Positions 34,288-44,912 of a DNA stretch of 64,000 nucleotides are shown here, in pieces. The stretch's first letter is position 1; each line of letters begins with the position of its first letter. Source of the stretch: an uncultured Pseudanabaenaceae cyanobacterium (lineage in GTDB: Bacteria; Cyanobacteriota; Cyanobacteriia; Pseudanabaenales; Pseudanabaenaceae); NCBI GenBank assembly GCA_937927915.1, contig CALGKB010000001.1, positions 62,001 to 126,000 of the forward strand. The letters are read 5' to 3'. The notes under the pieces were generated by a model. The model had not been told where the DNA came from, searched no databases, and was given only the letters and a program-made list of their open reading frames with translations. A program made the translations under genes and the position numbers.

Positions 34288-35577
34288 TTAAGCGGAAATG
34301 CGGTCAACTACTTTGATTTTTCCATCTGCTTCCACTGTCCACACGTCGTAGGCACCCTGCACATCCCCATTGCTGTCGAGGTCAACATTGCCGCTTACCC
34401 CCTGGTAGTTGATCTCCTGTCCTTCCCGCACTAGTTTCAGTGCCTCACAGAGGTTGGAGACTTCCGTACCCGGTGGGGCTGCCACTGCCCGAATCTTGGT
34501 CTTGATCTGGGCACCCTGGTTAGACTTGGCGGCTTCTGCCCCCAACAGAATCAAGGTCGTAGCATCGTAGGCATGGGGAACAAAGGCACCGATGGGTTGG
34601 TTGTACTTTGCTTGGTAGTCTTTTTGGAACTGCTCTAGCCCTTTGCCGTCTGCTCCCGGCACTGTCCCCAGGGCCCCCGCAATGATCATCTTGCCATCGG
34701 GTTTTGTCCCCACTGCTTTGGGGAATGCCTCTGTCTGGACGCCGTCGGTTAGCAGGAGTTGCACACCCTCTAGTAAGCCCAGTTCGTAGGCAGATTTCAG
34801 GACAGCTGCCCCCGTATCCGGATAGAGAGCAGCAGCTACTGCTTCCGGTTTGTTACCAAAGGCTTTGCGCACCTCCGCTTCAAAGGTGGTGGCTTTGGGG
34901 TCATAGCGGCTGGGGTCTTGCTCATTGAGAATTTGTCCCCCCAGTGCCTTAAAGGTTTCCACAAACACTTTTTCAAAGCTCACCCCGTAGTCGTTGTTGA
35001 TGACAATGGTGCTGACTTTGCGGAATCCCTTGTTGTAGGCAAGTTTAGCGAGGGCTGCCGCTTGGTAGGTGTCGGGGGGAGCAGTACGGTTCCAAAAATC
35101 TTGAAATTCTCCCTTCTTGGCGCGCTCTGTAAATACGGTACTGGTACTAGCAGGAGAGACCATCACCACCTGATTGGGCACAGCTACTGCCAAGGCAGCA
35201 CTGGAGATACCACTGCCAAAGGCGCCTACCACCGCTCCTACCTTATCGATCGTGGCTAACTTGTTCATTGCCTCTGCCCCTGCTGTTTCCGAGGTGCGGT
35301 CGTCTTCTTTTACCAGTTGCACCGGCTGCCCTAAAACTCCCCCACAGCTGTTTGCCGTTTCTACCGCCATCTCGATCGCTTTTACCATTGGTTGCCCAAA
35401 GGCAGACAGGTCACCCGTTACAGGCAGCAGTACTCCTACCTTGAGACCCTGCCCCCCCCCAGGATTACCCCCCGTCGTCGGGGTATTTGTCCCTTGGTTA
35501 CAGGCCACCACAACGATCGTGGTCAGTGCCGCCAACAGTATTAGCCAGAGTCGCGTCAGCCAGCGTCCTAAGCTCAT
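34288..35577 (-). CDS. ABC transporter substrate-binding lipoprotein (branched-chain amino acid type)
   Basis: 429 residues. A lipoprotein signal peptide ends in the lipobox VVAC (Cys 26), followed by a Gly/Thr-rich linker. The mature part, KVGVLLPVTGDLSAFGQPM and VVSPASTS-like segments, is a Leu/Ile/Val-binding type periplasmic protein (NatB/LivJ class). It would deliver neutral amino acids to a membrane permease that is not encoded nearby. The linker contains a run of 9 G (35452-35460). Confidence 0.88.
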   Translation of the reverse strand: MSLGRWLTRLWLILLAALTTIVVVACNQGTNTPTTGGNPGGGQGLKVGVLLPVTGDLSAFGQPMVKAIEMAVETANSCGGVLGQPVQLVKEDDRTSETAGAEAMNKLATIDKVGAVVGAFGSGISSAALAVAVPNQVVMVSPASTSTVFTERAKKGEFQDFWNRTAPPDTYQAAALAKLAYNKGFRKVSTIVINNDYGVSFEKVFVETFKALGGQILNEQDPSRYDPKATTFEAEVRKAFGNKPEAVAAALYPDTGAAVLKSAYELGLLEGVQLLLTDGVQTEAFPKAVGTKPDGKMIIAGALGTVPGADGKGLEQFQKDYQAKYNQPIGAFVPHAYDATTLILLGAEAAKSNQGAQIKTKIRAVAAPPGTEVSNLCEALKLVREGQEINYQGVSGNVDLDSNGDVQGAYDVWTVEADGKIKVVDRISA

Positions 35578-35662
35578 ATTTCCTACGGTAGATTGCCTTT
35601 TGCGCTATTGTGACACATCTTTTTGCCAGGATAGTAAAATTTTTTGACACTGAGAGGGGGTT

Positions 35663-36205
35663 ATGCTGGGCAAGTTTTCTTTGGGGAAGTGGGGATTGAT
35701 CGGGGGAGCGGTGTTGACCATAGTAGGGATAGTAGCCTATGCCACCAACAATCCCACCTTGAACTTGGTAGGCTTTTTCTACGGCATTCCCCTGTTGTTG
35801 GGAGGGGCAGCCCTCAAGGCGGCGGAACTCAAACCTGTCCCTCTCCTTACCCCTACCTCTCCAGAAGTACTACAACTGCGGCAAGCCCAAGCCACCCCTA
35901 CCCTCAAACAGCTCTATGCCGATGTCACCCGCTATCGCTACGGCACGGAAGCCCATCTCGTGGAAACTCTGCAACGGCTGCAACTATCTCCCAACGATAA
36001 GGAGCGCCCTGTGTTAGTGGGTATCTATGAAACCGATCGCTCTGGCAGATATGCCTTGGTTTTGCGGTTTGAGTCGCCCTATTTTGACCTAGAGGCATGG
36101 CAGGCAAGGCAGGACAAGATTAGCAGGTTTTTCGGACCTGGGGTCACAGCGGAGATCAGCAGCCCTGGACCCAACACGATCGATGTTGCCCTGGTAGTAG
36201 CTTAA
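35663..36205 (+). CDS. DUF2854 membrane protein
   Basis: 180 residues. Two transmembrane helices (about 9-28 and 33-52) come first, then a soluble domain with EVLQLRQAQATPTLKQLYADVTRYRYG and LFFESP-like strands, matching DUF2854, a family of cyanobacteria and chloroplasts with unknown role. GAGAGGGGG before the ATG supplies a ribosome-binding site. Divergent from the ABC substrate-binding gene (85 bases). Confidence 0.8.
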   Translation: MLGKFSLGKWGLIGGAVLTIVGIVAYATNNPTLNLVGFFYGIPLLLGGAALKAAELKPVPLLTPTSPEVLQLRQAQATPTLKQLYADVTRYRYGTEAHLVETLQRLQLSPNDKERPVLVGIYETDRSGRYALVLRFESPYFDLEAWQARQDKISRFFGPGVTAEISSPGPNTIDVALVVA

Positions 36206-36257
36206 TTGTGACACTTCTCTACTATCATGCTTAGGTGGGAGGCTAGGGGAAGAGAGC

Positions 36258-38312
36258 ATGGAAAAGCGTTACTTCAATCGGGAACTGAGTTGGCTGGCTT
36301 TTAACGATCGGGTATTGTGTGAAGGGATTGACCCCCGTACGCCGTTGTTAGAACGGGTAAAGTTTGTTTCCATTTTTAGCAGCAACCTGGATGAATTTTT
36401 TATGGTGCGGGTAGCAAACGTCAAAAGAGCGATCGCCCGCTGCTTGGACACACGCACAGATGACGGCTTAACGCCTACAGAGCAACTGCAAGCCATTCGC
36501 ACTGCCCTGGTACCCCTGGTGCAAAAGCAACAGGATTTTTTTGAACATACCCTCCGTCCCGCCCTGGAAAAAGAGGGGATTTTCATTTTTGACTACCAAA
36601 GTTTAGACGAAAAAAACAAAAAAGCGCTGGCGGAATACTACCAAAAACAGGTCTTTCCCGTCTTGACTCCCCTTGCCATTGACCCCAGTGACCCTGGGCA
36701 TCCCTTTCCCTACATCTCCAATCTCAGTTTGAATTTGGCGGTAGAAATTGCCGATGAAGAAGGAAATCGCTATGCCGCCCGCGTCAAAGTCCCCACTGTT
36801 TTGCCCCGTTTTGTCCCTCTGCCCCACCCCCAACCTGGTACCTATGCCTTTATTCCCCTAGAGGAAGTGATCGGTGCCCATCTGCCTACCCTCTTCCCCG
36901 GCATGGAGATATTGGAATACCATCCCTTTCGCATTACCCGCGATGCCGAATTAGATATTCAAGAAGACGAGGCGGATGACCTTATCTCTGCCCTGAAAGA
37001 GGAATTGCGCAAACAAAAATTTGGTCCTGTTACCAGGTTAGAAATCTCCGATCGTGCTCCTGCCGCCACCCGCCAACGCCTAAAGGAACAACTGGGTTTA
37101 GGGGAAGAGGACATCTATGACATCAATGGTCTGGTAGGTTTGGGCAGTTTGATGGCGTTAACTGACTTGCCTTTACCCCATCTGAAGGACAAGCCCTGGC
37201 GCACAAGCAGTCACCCCCGTTTGAAAGACAAAGACATCAGTATTTTTGATGTGATCAAAGCAGGGGACTTACTTGTTCACCATCCCTACCAGTCTTTTAC
37301 GACTACCGTGCAACGTTTGATTGAAGAAGCAGCGGATGACCCCCAAGTGTTGGCAATTAAACAGACTTTGTATCGCACCTCCGGCGATTCTCCCATCGTG
37401 CATGCCCTGATTAGAGCGGCAGAAAATGGCAAACAGGTAGCTGTGCTAGTGGAATTAAAAGCCCGTTTTGATGAAGCTAACAACATTGCCTGGGCAAAGA
37501 AATTAGAAGATACAGGCGTCCACGTTGTCTATGGCATTAAATACTTAAAAACCCACACTAAAACCGCCCTAGTTGTGCGCAAGGAAGGGGACGAAATCGT
37601 GCGCTATTGTCACATTGGCACAGGCAACTATAACCCCCGCACCGCTAGGTTTTACAGTGATTTAGGCATTCTCACCTGCAATGAACAATTGGCAGCGGAT
37701 TTGACCGATCTATTTAACTACCTCACGGGCTATTCGCGGCAAAGGGAATATCGTAAAATTTTGGTTGCCCCTGTCACGATGCGGCAGCGCTTTTTGGAGT
37801 TGATCGATCGGGAGAAGCAGTTTGGCAAAGAGGGGAGAATAATTGCCAAGATGAACGCCCTCGTTGACCCCCAAGTGATTGACCATCTCTACGATGCTGC
37901 CCAGGCGGGGGTAGAAATTGATTTAATTGTGCGGGGTATTTGTTGTTTGCGTCCAGGGGTGCCAGGCTTAAGTGAGACAATTCGGGTAGTGAGTATCATT
38001 GGGCGTTTTTTGGAACATTCCCGTATCTTTTACTTTGGCAATGGTGGCACACCTGAAATATACATTGGCAGTGCAGACTGGATGCCCCGCAATCTCGATG
38101 CTAGGGTAGAAGTGGTGACCCCTGTCCTTGACCCCCAAATTCAGCAGGAGTTAAAGAAGATCATCGATACTACTCTGGCAGACAATCGCCAGGCGTGGGA
38201 TTTACAGCCCGACGGCAAATACATTCAAAGGCATCCTGCCCCTGGAGAACCAGAGCGGGCTTCCCAAGTGCAATTTATGTTGATGGCAAGACCGGACTTT
38301 TTTGACCAATGA
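36258..38312 (+). CDS. ppk: Polyphosphate kinase 1
   Basis: 684 residues, the usual size. RYFNRELSWLAFNDRVL, SNLDEFFMVRV, PYQSFTTTVQ, VELKARFDEANN, YCHIGTGNYNPRTA (catalytic His of the HTGNYN-type motif) and LEHSRIFYFGNG (second His) are all present, so it should be active. It makes long-chain polyphosphate from ATP at the inner membrane/cytosol. The cobA-hemD start codon overlaps its stop (ATGA at 38309-38312). Confidence 0.97.
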   Translation: MEKRYFNRELSWLAFNDRVLCEGIDPRTPLLERVKFVSIFSSNLDEFFMVRVANVKRAIARCLDTRTDDGLTPTEQLQAIRTALVPLVQKQQDFFEHTLRPALEKEGIFIFDYQSLDEKNKKALAEYYQKQVFPVLTPLAIDPSDPGHPFPYISNLSLNLAVEIADEEGNRYAARVKVPTVLPRFVPLPHPQPGTYAFIPLEEVIGAHLPTLFPGMEILEYHPFRITRDAELDIQEDEADDLISALKEELRKQKFGPVTRLEISDRAPAATRQRLKEQLGLGEEDIYDINGLVGLGSLMALTDLPLPHLKDKPWRTSSHPRLKDKDISIFDVIKAGDLLVHHPYQSFTTTVQRLIEEAADDPQVLAIKQTLYRTSGDSPIVHALIRAAENGKQVAVLVELKARFDEANNIAWAKKLEDTGVHVVYGIKYLKTHTKTALVVRKEGDEIVRYCHIGTGNYNPRTARFYSDLGILTCNEQLAADLTDLFNYLTGYSRQREYRKILVAPVTMRQRFLELIDREKQFGKEGRIIAKMNALVDPQVIDHLYDAAQAGVEIDLIVRGICCLRPGVPGLSETIRVVSIIGRFLEHSRIFYFGNGGTPEIYIGSADWMPRNLDARVEVVTPVLDPQIQQELKKIIDTTLADNRQAWDLQPDGKYIQRHPAPGEPERASQVQFMLMARPDFFDQ

Positions 38313-39802
38313 GCAAGGGGTTTGTCTATGTAGTGGGAGCAGGGGTAGGGGGGATTGGGGGTCTCACTGTCCGTGCCAAGGAGTTATTGGAGACAGCAGA
38401 AGTTGTCGTGGCAGATGACCTAGTCGATGGGAGTCTAAGGACGTTAATTCCCCCTGGTTGTAGCTGGCAAACGGTCGGGAAGCGGGGGGGCAAACCCAGC
38501 GTCAGTCAAACGGAAATCAATGAGATGTTGGTTGCTTTGGCAAGTAGTGGCAAAACGGTGATTCGCTTAAAGAGTGGTGATCCCTGGGTCTTTGGCAGAG
38601 TGGGGCAGGAAATCGCTGCTTTGCAGGCACACAACATTGGTTGGGCAGTTATCCCTGGTCTTTCTAGTGCTTTGATTTCGCCTCTGTTAGCCGGCATTCC
38701 TTTGACAGACACCGATCGTTCTGCCTGTTTTGTCGTCGCTACGGGCCATGACCCCGATCGTTTACCCTGGCAGGCTTTGGCAGCAATACCGACCCTTGTT
38801 ATTCTCATGGGGACTAGATGTTTAGATGACATTCGCAGTCGTTTGCAGGTCTATCGTTCTCCCACCACTCCCATAGCTGTCATTCACAGGGCGGGCACTT
38901 GGCAACAGCGGGTATGGACGGGCACTTTGGCAGATTTATCTCTACCAAATATTGATCTTTCTCCTGCTGTTATTGTCATTGGTGAGACAGTAAATGACCG
39001 ATCGTTATTCATCAGTTCTCTACCCCTAGCAGACAAAAAGATATTGGTTACCCGTGCCGCCAGTCAGTCCTCGGAGTTTGTGCAAGACCTGGAGAGATTG
39101 GGTGCCTATGTCTTAGAAATGCCCACCCTGGAAATTACCCCCCCCAGCAGCTGGGAAGCCCTCGATCGAGCAATTGGGGAAATCGATCGTTATGACTGGT
39201 TAATTCTCACTTCTGCCAACGCCATTGAGTCATTTTTTAATCGTCTATTTCTACAGGGCAAAGACCTACGGGTCTTATATCGCCTGAAAATTGCTGTGGT
39301 GGGCAACAAGACAAAAGAGATATTACAGACCTATGGTCTTATAGCTGACCTCGTTCCCCCTAACTTTGTGGCTGACAGTTTAGTAGAAGTTTTTCCTGAC
39401 GTGAAAGGGCAGATCATTCTCTTTCCCCGTGTTGAATCCGGCGGTCGTGATGTGTTAATCAAAGAACTGACAGCCAAGGGAGCCACAATTGACAGTGTCC
39501 CTGCCTACGAATCTGCCTGCCCCCAGACCATTCCTCCTGCCGTCCTTGCCGCCCTAGAACAAAAAGCGATCGATGTGATCACCTTTGCCAGTTCCAAAAC
39601 CGTCTTACACTTTGCCCAGCTGTTAGATAAAATCACCGATCGTTCTACCTGGCAGGATTGGTTACAAAACGCCAAGATTGCCTCCATCGGTCCGCAGACT
39701 TCCCGCACCTGTCAGGAGATTTTCCAACGTGTGGACATAGAAGCCGAGGAATTTACCCTCGCGGGCTTGCAAAAAGCGATCGTTGCCCATTTTCAGCCCT
39801 AG
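38309..39802 (+). CDS. cobA-hemD: Uroporphyrinogen-III C-methyltransferase/uroporphyrinogen-III synthase fusion
   Basis: 497 residues in two domains. Residues 1-235 are SUMT: VYVVGAGVGG, VADDLV, VGKRGG, RLKSGDPWVFGR and IPGLSSAL. These methylate uroporphyrinogen III at C2 and C7 towards sirohaem and cobalamin. Residues 243-497 are HemD: KILVTRAASQSSEFVQDLERLGA, LTSANAIESFF and TFASSKTV, which closes the tetrapyrrole ring. The fusion links ring closure to the branch away from haem and chlorophyll. Translationally coupled to ppk by a 4-base overlap. Confidence 0.93.
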   Translation: MSKGFVYVVGAGVGGIGGLTVRAKELLETAEVVVADDLVDGSLRTLIPPGCSWQTVGKRGGKPSVSQTEINEMLVALASSGKTVIRLKSGDPWVFGRVGQEIAALQAHNIGWAVIPGLSSALISPLLAGIPLTDTDRSACFVVATGHDPDRLPWQALAAIPTLVILMGTRCLDDIRSRLQVYRSPTTPIAVIHRAGTWQQRVWTGTLADLSLPNIDLSPAVIVIGETVNDRSLFISSLPLADKKILVTRAASQSSEFVQDLERLGAYVLEMPTLEITPPSSWEALDRAIGEIDRYDWLILTSANAIESFFNRLFLQGKDLRVLYRLKIAVVGNKTKEILQTYGLIADLVPPNFVADSLVEVFPDVKGQIILFPRVESGGRDVLIKELTAKGATIDSVPAYESACPQTIPPAVLAALEQKAIDVITFASSKTVLHFAQLLDKITDRSTWQDWLQNAKIASIGPQTSRTCQEIFQRVDIEAEEFTLAGLQKAIVAHFQP

Positions 39803-39803
39803 C

Positions 39804-40433
39804 CTAAATCCGCCAGAAGCTTTGCGTCTCTGTCCAGATATAATCCAAGACATTCCCTAAGCTATGGTCGTCTGCCACCAAACGCACAGTCACATAGGGG
39901 CGCCCTTCAGCAAATTCCAGACTCCGCTGGGGTAAAACCACGTCATCATATTTACCGTGAATGATTAAGATGGGCAATTCTCTTTGCAAGTTGTTTTCAT
40001 TCTGTTGACAGGCATCGACAAAAAAGGCATAGTGGAGGGGCAGTTCTTCGCCGTAACCATAGTGATAAAAATTGCGTCTTCCCCTGTGACGCCAACTAGC
40101 CATCTCCTCTGCCCCTAACATTTCTACCAGGGACTCACTAAAGCGAAAAGCGGGAGCTAGCAAAATTAAACTCTGCACATTTGTATTGGCACTTGCCCAC
40201 AAAGTTGCCAACAATCCTCCTAAACTAGACCCCAGGACATAGCAGGGAGTATCGCCATAATTTGCCTGTAAAAATGCCAACTGTTTAGATAGCGTAATTG
40301 TCGTGAAATCCCCTAGATTGAGGTCAGGCGTGAGCAAATTTAAGCCCCGTTCCCCAAACCGATCTCTGAGGTAATTAGCCTTACGGGATTGCACCCCCGA
40401 CCCAAACCCATGCAGATAGATATAGTGCGCCAT
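39804..40433 (-). CDS. YqiA/YcfP-type alpha/beta hydrolase
   Basis: 209 residues. YIYLHGFGSG at the N-terminus, YVLGSSLGGLLA (nucleophile elbow GSSLG), IIHGKYDDVV (acid) and VADDHSLGN (His) complete a Ser-Asp-His triad. This is the small esterase family of YqiA/YcfP. Physiological substrate unknown. Ends 1 base from the cobA-hemD stop and follows the second kinase gene by 14 bases. Confidence 0.85.
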   Translation of the reverse strand: MAHYIYLHGFGSGVQSRKANYLRDRFGERGLNLLTPDLNLGDFTTITLSKQLAFLQANYGDTPCYVLGSSLGGLLATLWASANTNVQSLILLAPAFRFSESLVEMLGAEEMASWRHRGRRNFYHYGYGEELPLHYAFFVDACQQNENNLQRELPILIIHGKYDDVVLPQRSLEFAEGRPYVTVRLVADDHSLGNVLDYIWTETQSFWRI

Positions 40434-40447
40434 AGTAATTCCTTTAC

Positions 40448-41809
40448 TCAGTCTTCATCTAATTCTAGGAAATGATTGATTTCAGTGGCTAACCAATCTG
40501 CTAGTTGCAATGGTATACCAAGTTTTTCATCAAACAAAACCTCTGTGGTAACGCCATAGTAAACCTCCACACGCCAGATATCATATGACGCAGCGACATG
40601 CACCCCACTGATCTCAGGACTGTCGAGACTGCACCTTATACCTCTGCCAGTGAAATTTAATTTTTCCCGATCCAGTGACAACTCGAACAACCATAATTCT
40701 TTACTAGAGGTTTTACCGAAGTAGATTATATTTGCCAAAGCTGACAAGGCAAACCAAATTAGGACGATTAATATTAAAGGCAGTCCAAATAAGTTAGAGA
40801 AGGGTAAACCTGATCTTAATAAAATAACTATCAGTGTAACTGTGATTATGTTAATTGCAATGGTAAAGATACCCGTCGGTGGGACAAAATAGTTTTTTCT
40901 TTTAATTTTTTTACCCACAACGACAAAACTTTCACGATTTCTTGTTATCTCTATTTTTACATTCTCTAGGTTAGGTACTTGAGATTTCAAACCCAAGGTG
41001 CTCTTCCCCTTCTGTAGCAGACTATCCAGCACAGCTTGGGAGTTAAAGGCTCTCTTTTCCGGTATCGGTTCTAGCAGAGAATCTAGCCAATTGCCGAACT
41101 CACGGGATATTGCCACTGTTGCTAATCTACGCCAGTCAATCACCATACGTTTTTGCGGTATATCGGCGGGATTCATACCTGTAATGAGATAGACAATTGT
41201 GGCAGCTAAGCTATAGAGATCACTGGCAAAGCTAACTTGACCTGTATACTGTTCTGGGGCGATAAAACCCATGGTCCCTACAAAAGTTAGACCGTGACTA
41301 AAAGTATTGCGATAGACATCCTGCACAGTACCAAAATCAATGAGAAAAGCTTTTTGCGTATCAGGTTGATAGATGATATTTTGTGGTTTAATATCGCGAT
41401 GGATGACAGGTGGATTCAGACTGTGCAAGTAAACTAGAGCTGTCATAACTTGCTGGGCAATCTTTTTCAGTTCCCTTTCTTGGGGTCGCCAGCCTTCAGC
41501 ATATAACTTATCTAAAGATTTACCAGGTGCTAATTCCTGCCCTAGACAAAAATAAATATCTTCTGCTGTTTCTATGGTGAAATGGTCAACATACTTAGGT
41601 ATATTGGGATGATTTAAGTTAGATAACACTTTTGCCTCTCGTGTGAACAGTTCTATAACTTTCCAGTCCCTTACTTGCCGCAGGGAGATAACTTTGAGAG
41701 CAATAGCTCGGTCTGTAGCTAACATCCTACAGTGATAGGTAGTACCTGTTGCCCCTCTACCCAGTTCCTCTACAATTTGGTACCCTTTTTCTCTGAGTAA
41801 TTCATCCAT
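40448..41809 (-). CDS. Serine/threonine protein kinase with membrane-spanning C-terminal domain
   Basis: 453 residues. An N-terminal eukaryotic-type kinase domain (about 10-265) has ELGRGATGTTY (Gly loop), ALKVIS (Lys), HRDIKPQNIIY, LIDFGTV and GFIAPEQ, all intact. A C-terminal part follows with two transmembrane helices (about 315-360) and a soluble tail. Probably an active Ser/Thr kinase whose tail senses or anchors at the membrane. Separated by 7 bases from a paralogue upstream. Confidence 0.88.
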   Translation of the reverse strand: MDELLREKGYQIVEELGRGATGTTYHCRMLATDRAIALKVISLRQVRDWKVIELFTREAKVLSNLNHPNIPKYVDHFTIETAEDIYFCLGQELAPGKSLDKLYAEGWRPQERELKKIAQQVMTALVYLHSLNPPVIHRDIKPQNIIYQPDTQKAFLIDFGTVQDVYRNTFSHGLTFVGTMGFIAPEQYTGQVSFASDLYSLAATIVYLITGMNPADIPQKRMVIDWRRLATVAISREFGNWLDSLLEPIPEKRAFNSQAVLDSLLQKGKSTLGLKSQVPNLENVKIEITRNRESFVVVGKKIKRKNYFVPPTGIFTIAINIITVTLIVILLRSGLPFSNLFGLPLILIVLIWFALSALANIIYFGKTSSKELWLFELSLDREKLNFTGRGIRCSLDSPEISGVHVAASYDIWRVEVYYGVTTEVLFDEKLGIPLQLADWLATEINHFLELDED

Positions 41810-41816
41810 AGGCTGT

Positions 41817-43313
41817 CTAGGATTTAATGGATTTTGGGGTATGTTGCTCTAGTTGTCTGTATAAAAAACCTAACTCTGCTGCTTTTAAATGGAGGGTTCT
41901 GTCCTTTCTTGTATACAAAGATTCTCCTGATGTAGCTAATATTTGCATTAATGTCTTTTGGTACCCCCATTTATCTATCTGATTGATTTTGATAGACCTA
42001 CATAACTTGCTTGTGTACATTGCCTCCTTTTGGATAACAACTTGGTCGAGGCTAACTTCTAATATTTTCTCGGCAGAGGGTTGTTTCCGTCGAAACAAGC
42101 TTCTAATCAGAGTATTGTCCACTACTTCATATACCTTGAGTAGTTTATGGTCAATAGAAATATATATCCAACCATTTGTTTCCGATGGCTTTTTCCAATC
42201 TTTAGTGATCTTAGTAATGATCCCACCAGTGACCCAATCAATGATCCTAGCAATGATCCCAGCGATCCAATCTTCAATGAAGTTAATGATAAGAATTGGC
42301 ACGATCACAGGAATAAGCGGTACAATTAAGAAACCCCCAAATAAAAATAAATTTAATAATACACGCCCATCCTCTGACATACCGTCTCCAAAAAAAGAAG
42401 AGCCTATATTGATCTGCCAAGAGTTTTGCAAATAACAGGGAATATGAATTTCTAATTTAGTGTCATCAATGGCAGTAGATATTTTTGACCCGACAGGCGG
42501 TTGTGCCTTCTGGTGCATCTGAGACTGCAACTTCTGCAAAGCTTCCCTGGCTGAGGTAAACCTGTCCTCTGGTATGGGCGCATTGGCACGGTCTATCCAC
42601 TCCAACAAATGAGCCGACGCATTCACCTTCAACGAACGTAAATTTAACCGCAACGCCTTGCGCGGTAACTCAGATGGCTCCCGCCCTGTCAACAAAAATG
42701 CTACTGTCATCGCCACACTGTAAATATCTGATTTAGCACTGGCTTCCCCCCGCAACTGTTCAGGGGCAATGTAACCATAGGTGCCCACAAACGTCCCCAT
42801 CCCACTCACTGTGCCCGTTGCTAAAAATACTGACCCAAAATCAATCAAAAATACACTGCCATTGTCGGGCTGATAAATGATGTTAGAAGGTTTGATGTCC
42901 CGATGAATGACGGGGGGATTGAGTTCGTGTAAGTAGATGAGAATTTCTAAGAGTTGAGCGGTGATGTCTCTGATTTCTGCTTCCTGTGCCCGCCAGCCCT
43001 GCTTAATGAGGTTTGCCAGGGATTCCCCCACCACCAGCTCCCGCACAAGGTAGAAAGTCCGATCGGTTTCTGTGTCTTCGTGGAAGGAGGTGATATATTT
43101 GGGGATGCCGGGGTGGTCGAGCTGAGCAAGGATAGAGGCTTCCCGCTGGAAGAAGTCGAGGGATTGCCAGTCCTGCATTTGTCGGAGGGAGATGGTTTTG
43201 ATGGCGACTGGTCTGCCTGTCTCCCTGTCAATACCTGCGTAGGTCTTACCAAATCCCCCCTCTCCCAGAAGGGATGTCACCTCGTACCTTTGCTGCAACA
43301 GCCGACCATTCAT
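41817..43313 (-). CDS. Serine/threonine protein kinase, tandem paralogue
   Basis: 498 residues. The kinase domain has LLGEGGFGKTY, AIKTISLRQMQDWQ, HRDIKPSNIIY, LIDFGSV and GYIAPEQ, again with all catalytic residues. The C-terminal region has a hydrophobic membrane segment (about 330-390) and a soluble tail. The QDWQ/RDWK and HRDIKP contexts shared with the next gene show the two arose by duplication. The tails differ more than the kinase domains. Divergent from atpD (98 bases). Confidence 0.88.
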   Translation of the reverse strand: MNGRLLQQRYEVTSLLGEGGFGKTYAGIDRETGRPVAIKTISLRQMQDWQSLDFFQREASILAQLDHPGIPKYITSFHEDTETDRTFYLVRELVVGESLANLIKQGWRAQEAEIRDITAQLLEILIYLHELNPPVIHRDIKPSNIIYQPDNGSVFLIDFGSVFLATGTVSGMGTFVGTYGYIAPEQLRGEASAKSDIYSVAMTVAFLLTGREPSELPRKALRLNLRSLKVNASAHLLEWIDRANAPIPEDRFTSAREALQKLQSQMHQKAQPPVGSKISTAIDDTKLEIHIPCYLQNSWQINIGSSFFGDGMSEDGRVLLNLFLFGGFLIVPLIPVIVPILIINFIEDWIAGIIARIIDWVTGGIITKITKDWKKPSETNGWIYISIDHKLLKVYEVVDNTLIRSLFRRKQPSAEKILEVSLDQVVIQKEAMYTSKLCRSIKINQIDKWGYQKTLMQILATSGESLYTRKDRTLHLKAAELGFLYRQLEQHTPKSIKS

Positions 43314-43351
43314 CGTTCTGGGAAACTAGGGGCAAAGAGCGGACAAAATGA

Positions 43352-44845
<1,494 letters not shown>

Positions 44846-44871
44846 TTGCCGCGGGGTTAATTACACTAAAA

Positions 44872-44900
44872 GATGGGGTTTTTACCCTGTCTTTATTTTG
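44872..44900 (+). terminator. Weak intrinsic terminator after atpD
   Basis: GGGT (44876-44879) and ACCC (44884-44887) pair over a TTTT loop, with a T-rich tail (CTTTATTTT). The stem is short, so part of transcription may run on into cpcE. Confidence 0.35.
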
Positions 44901-44912
44901 GGAAGGGCAGAG

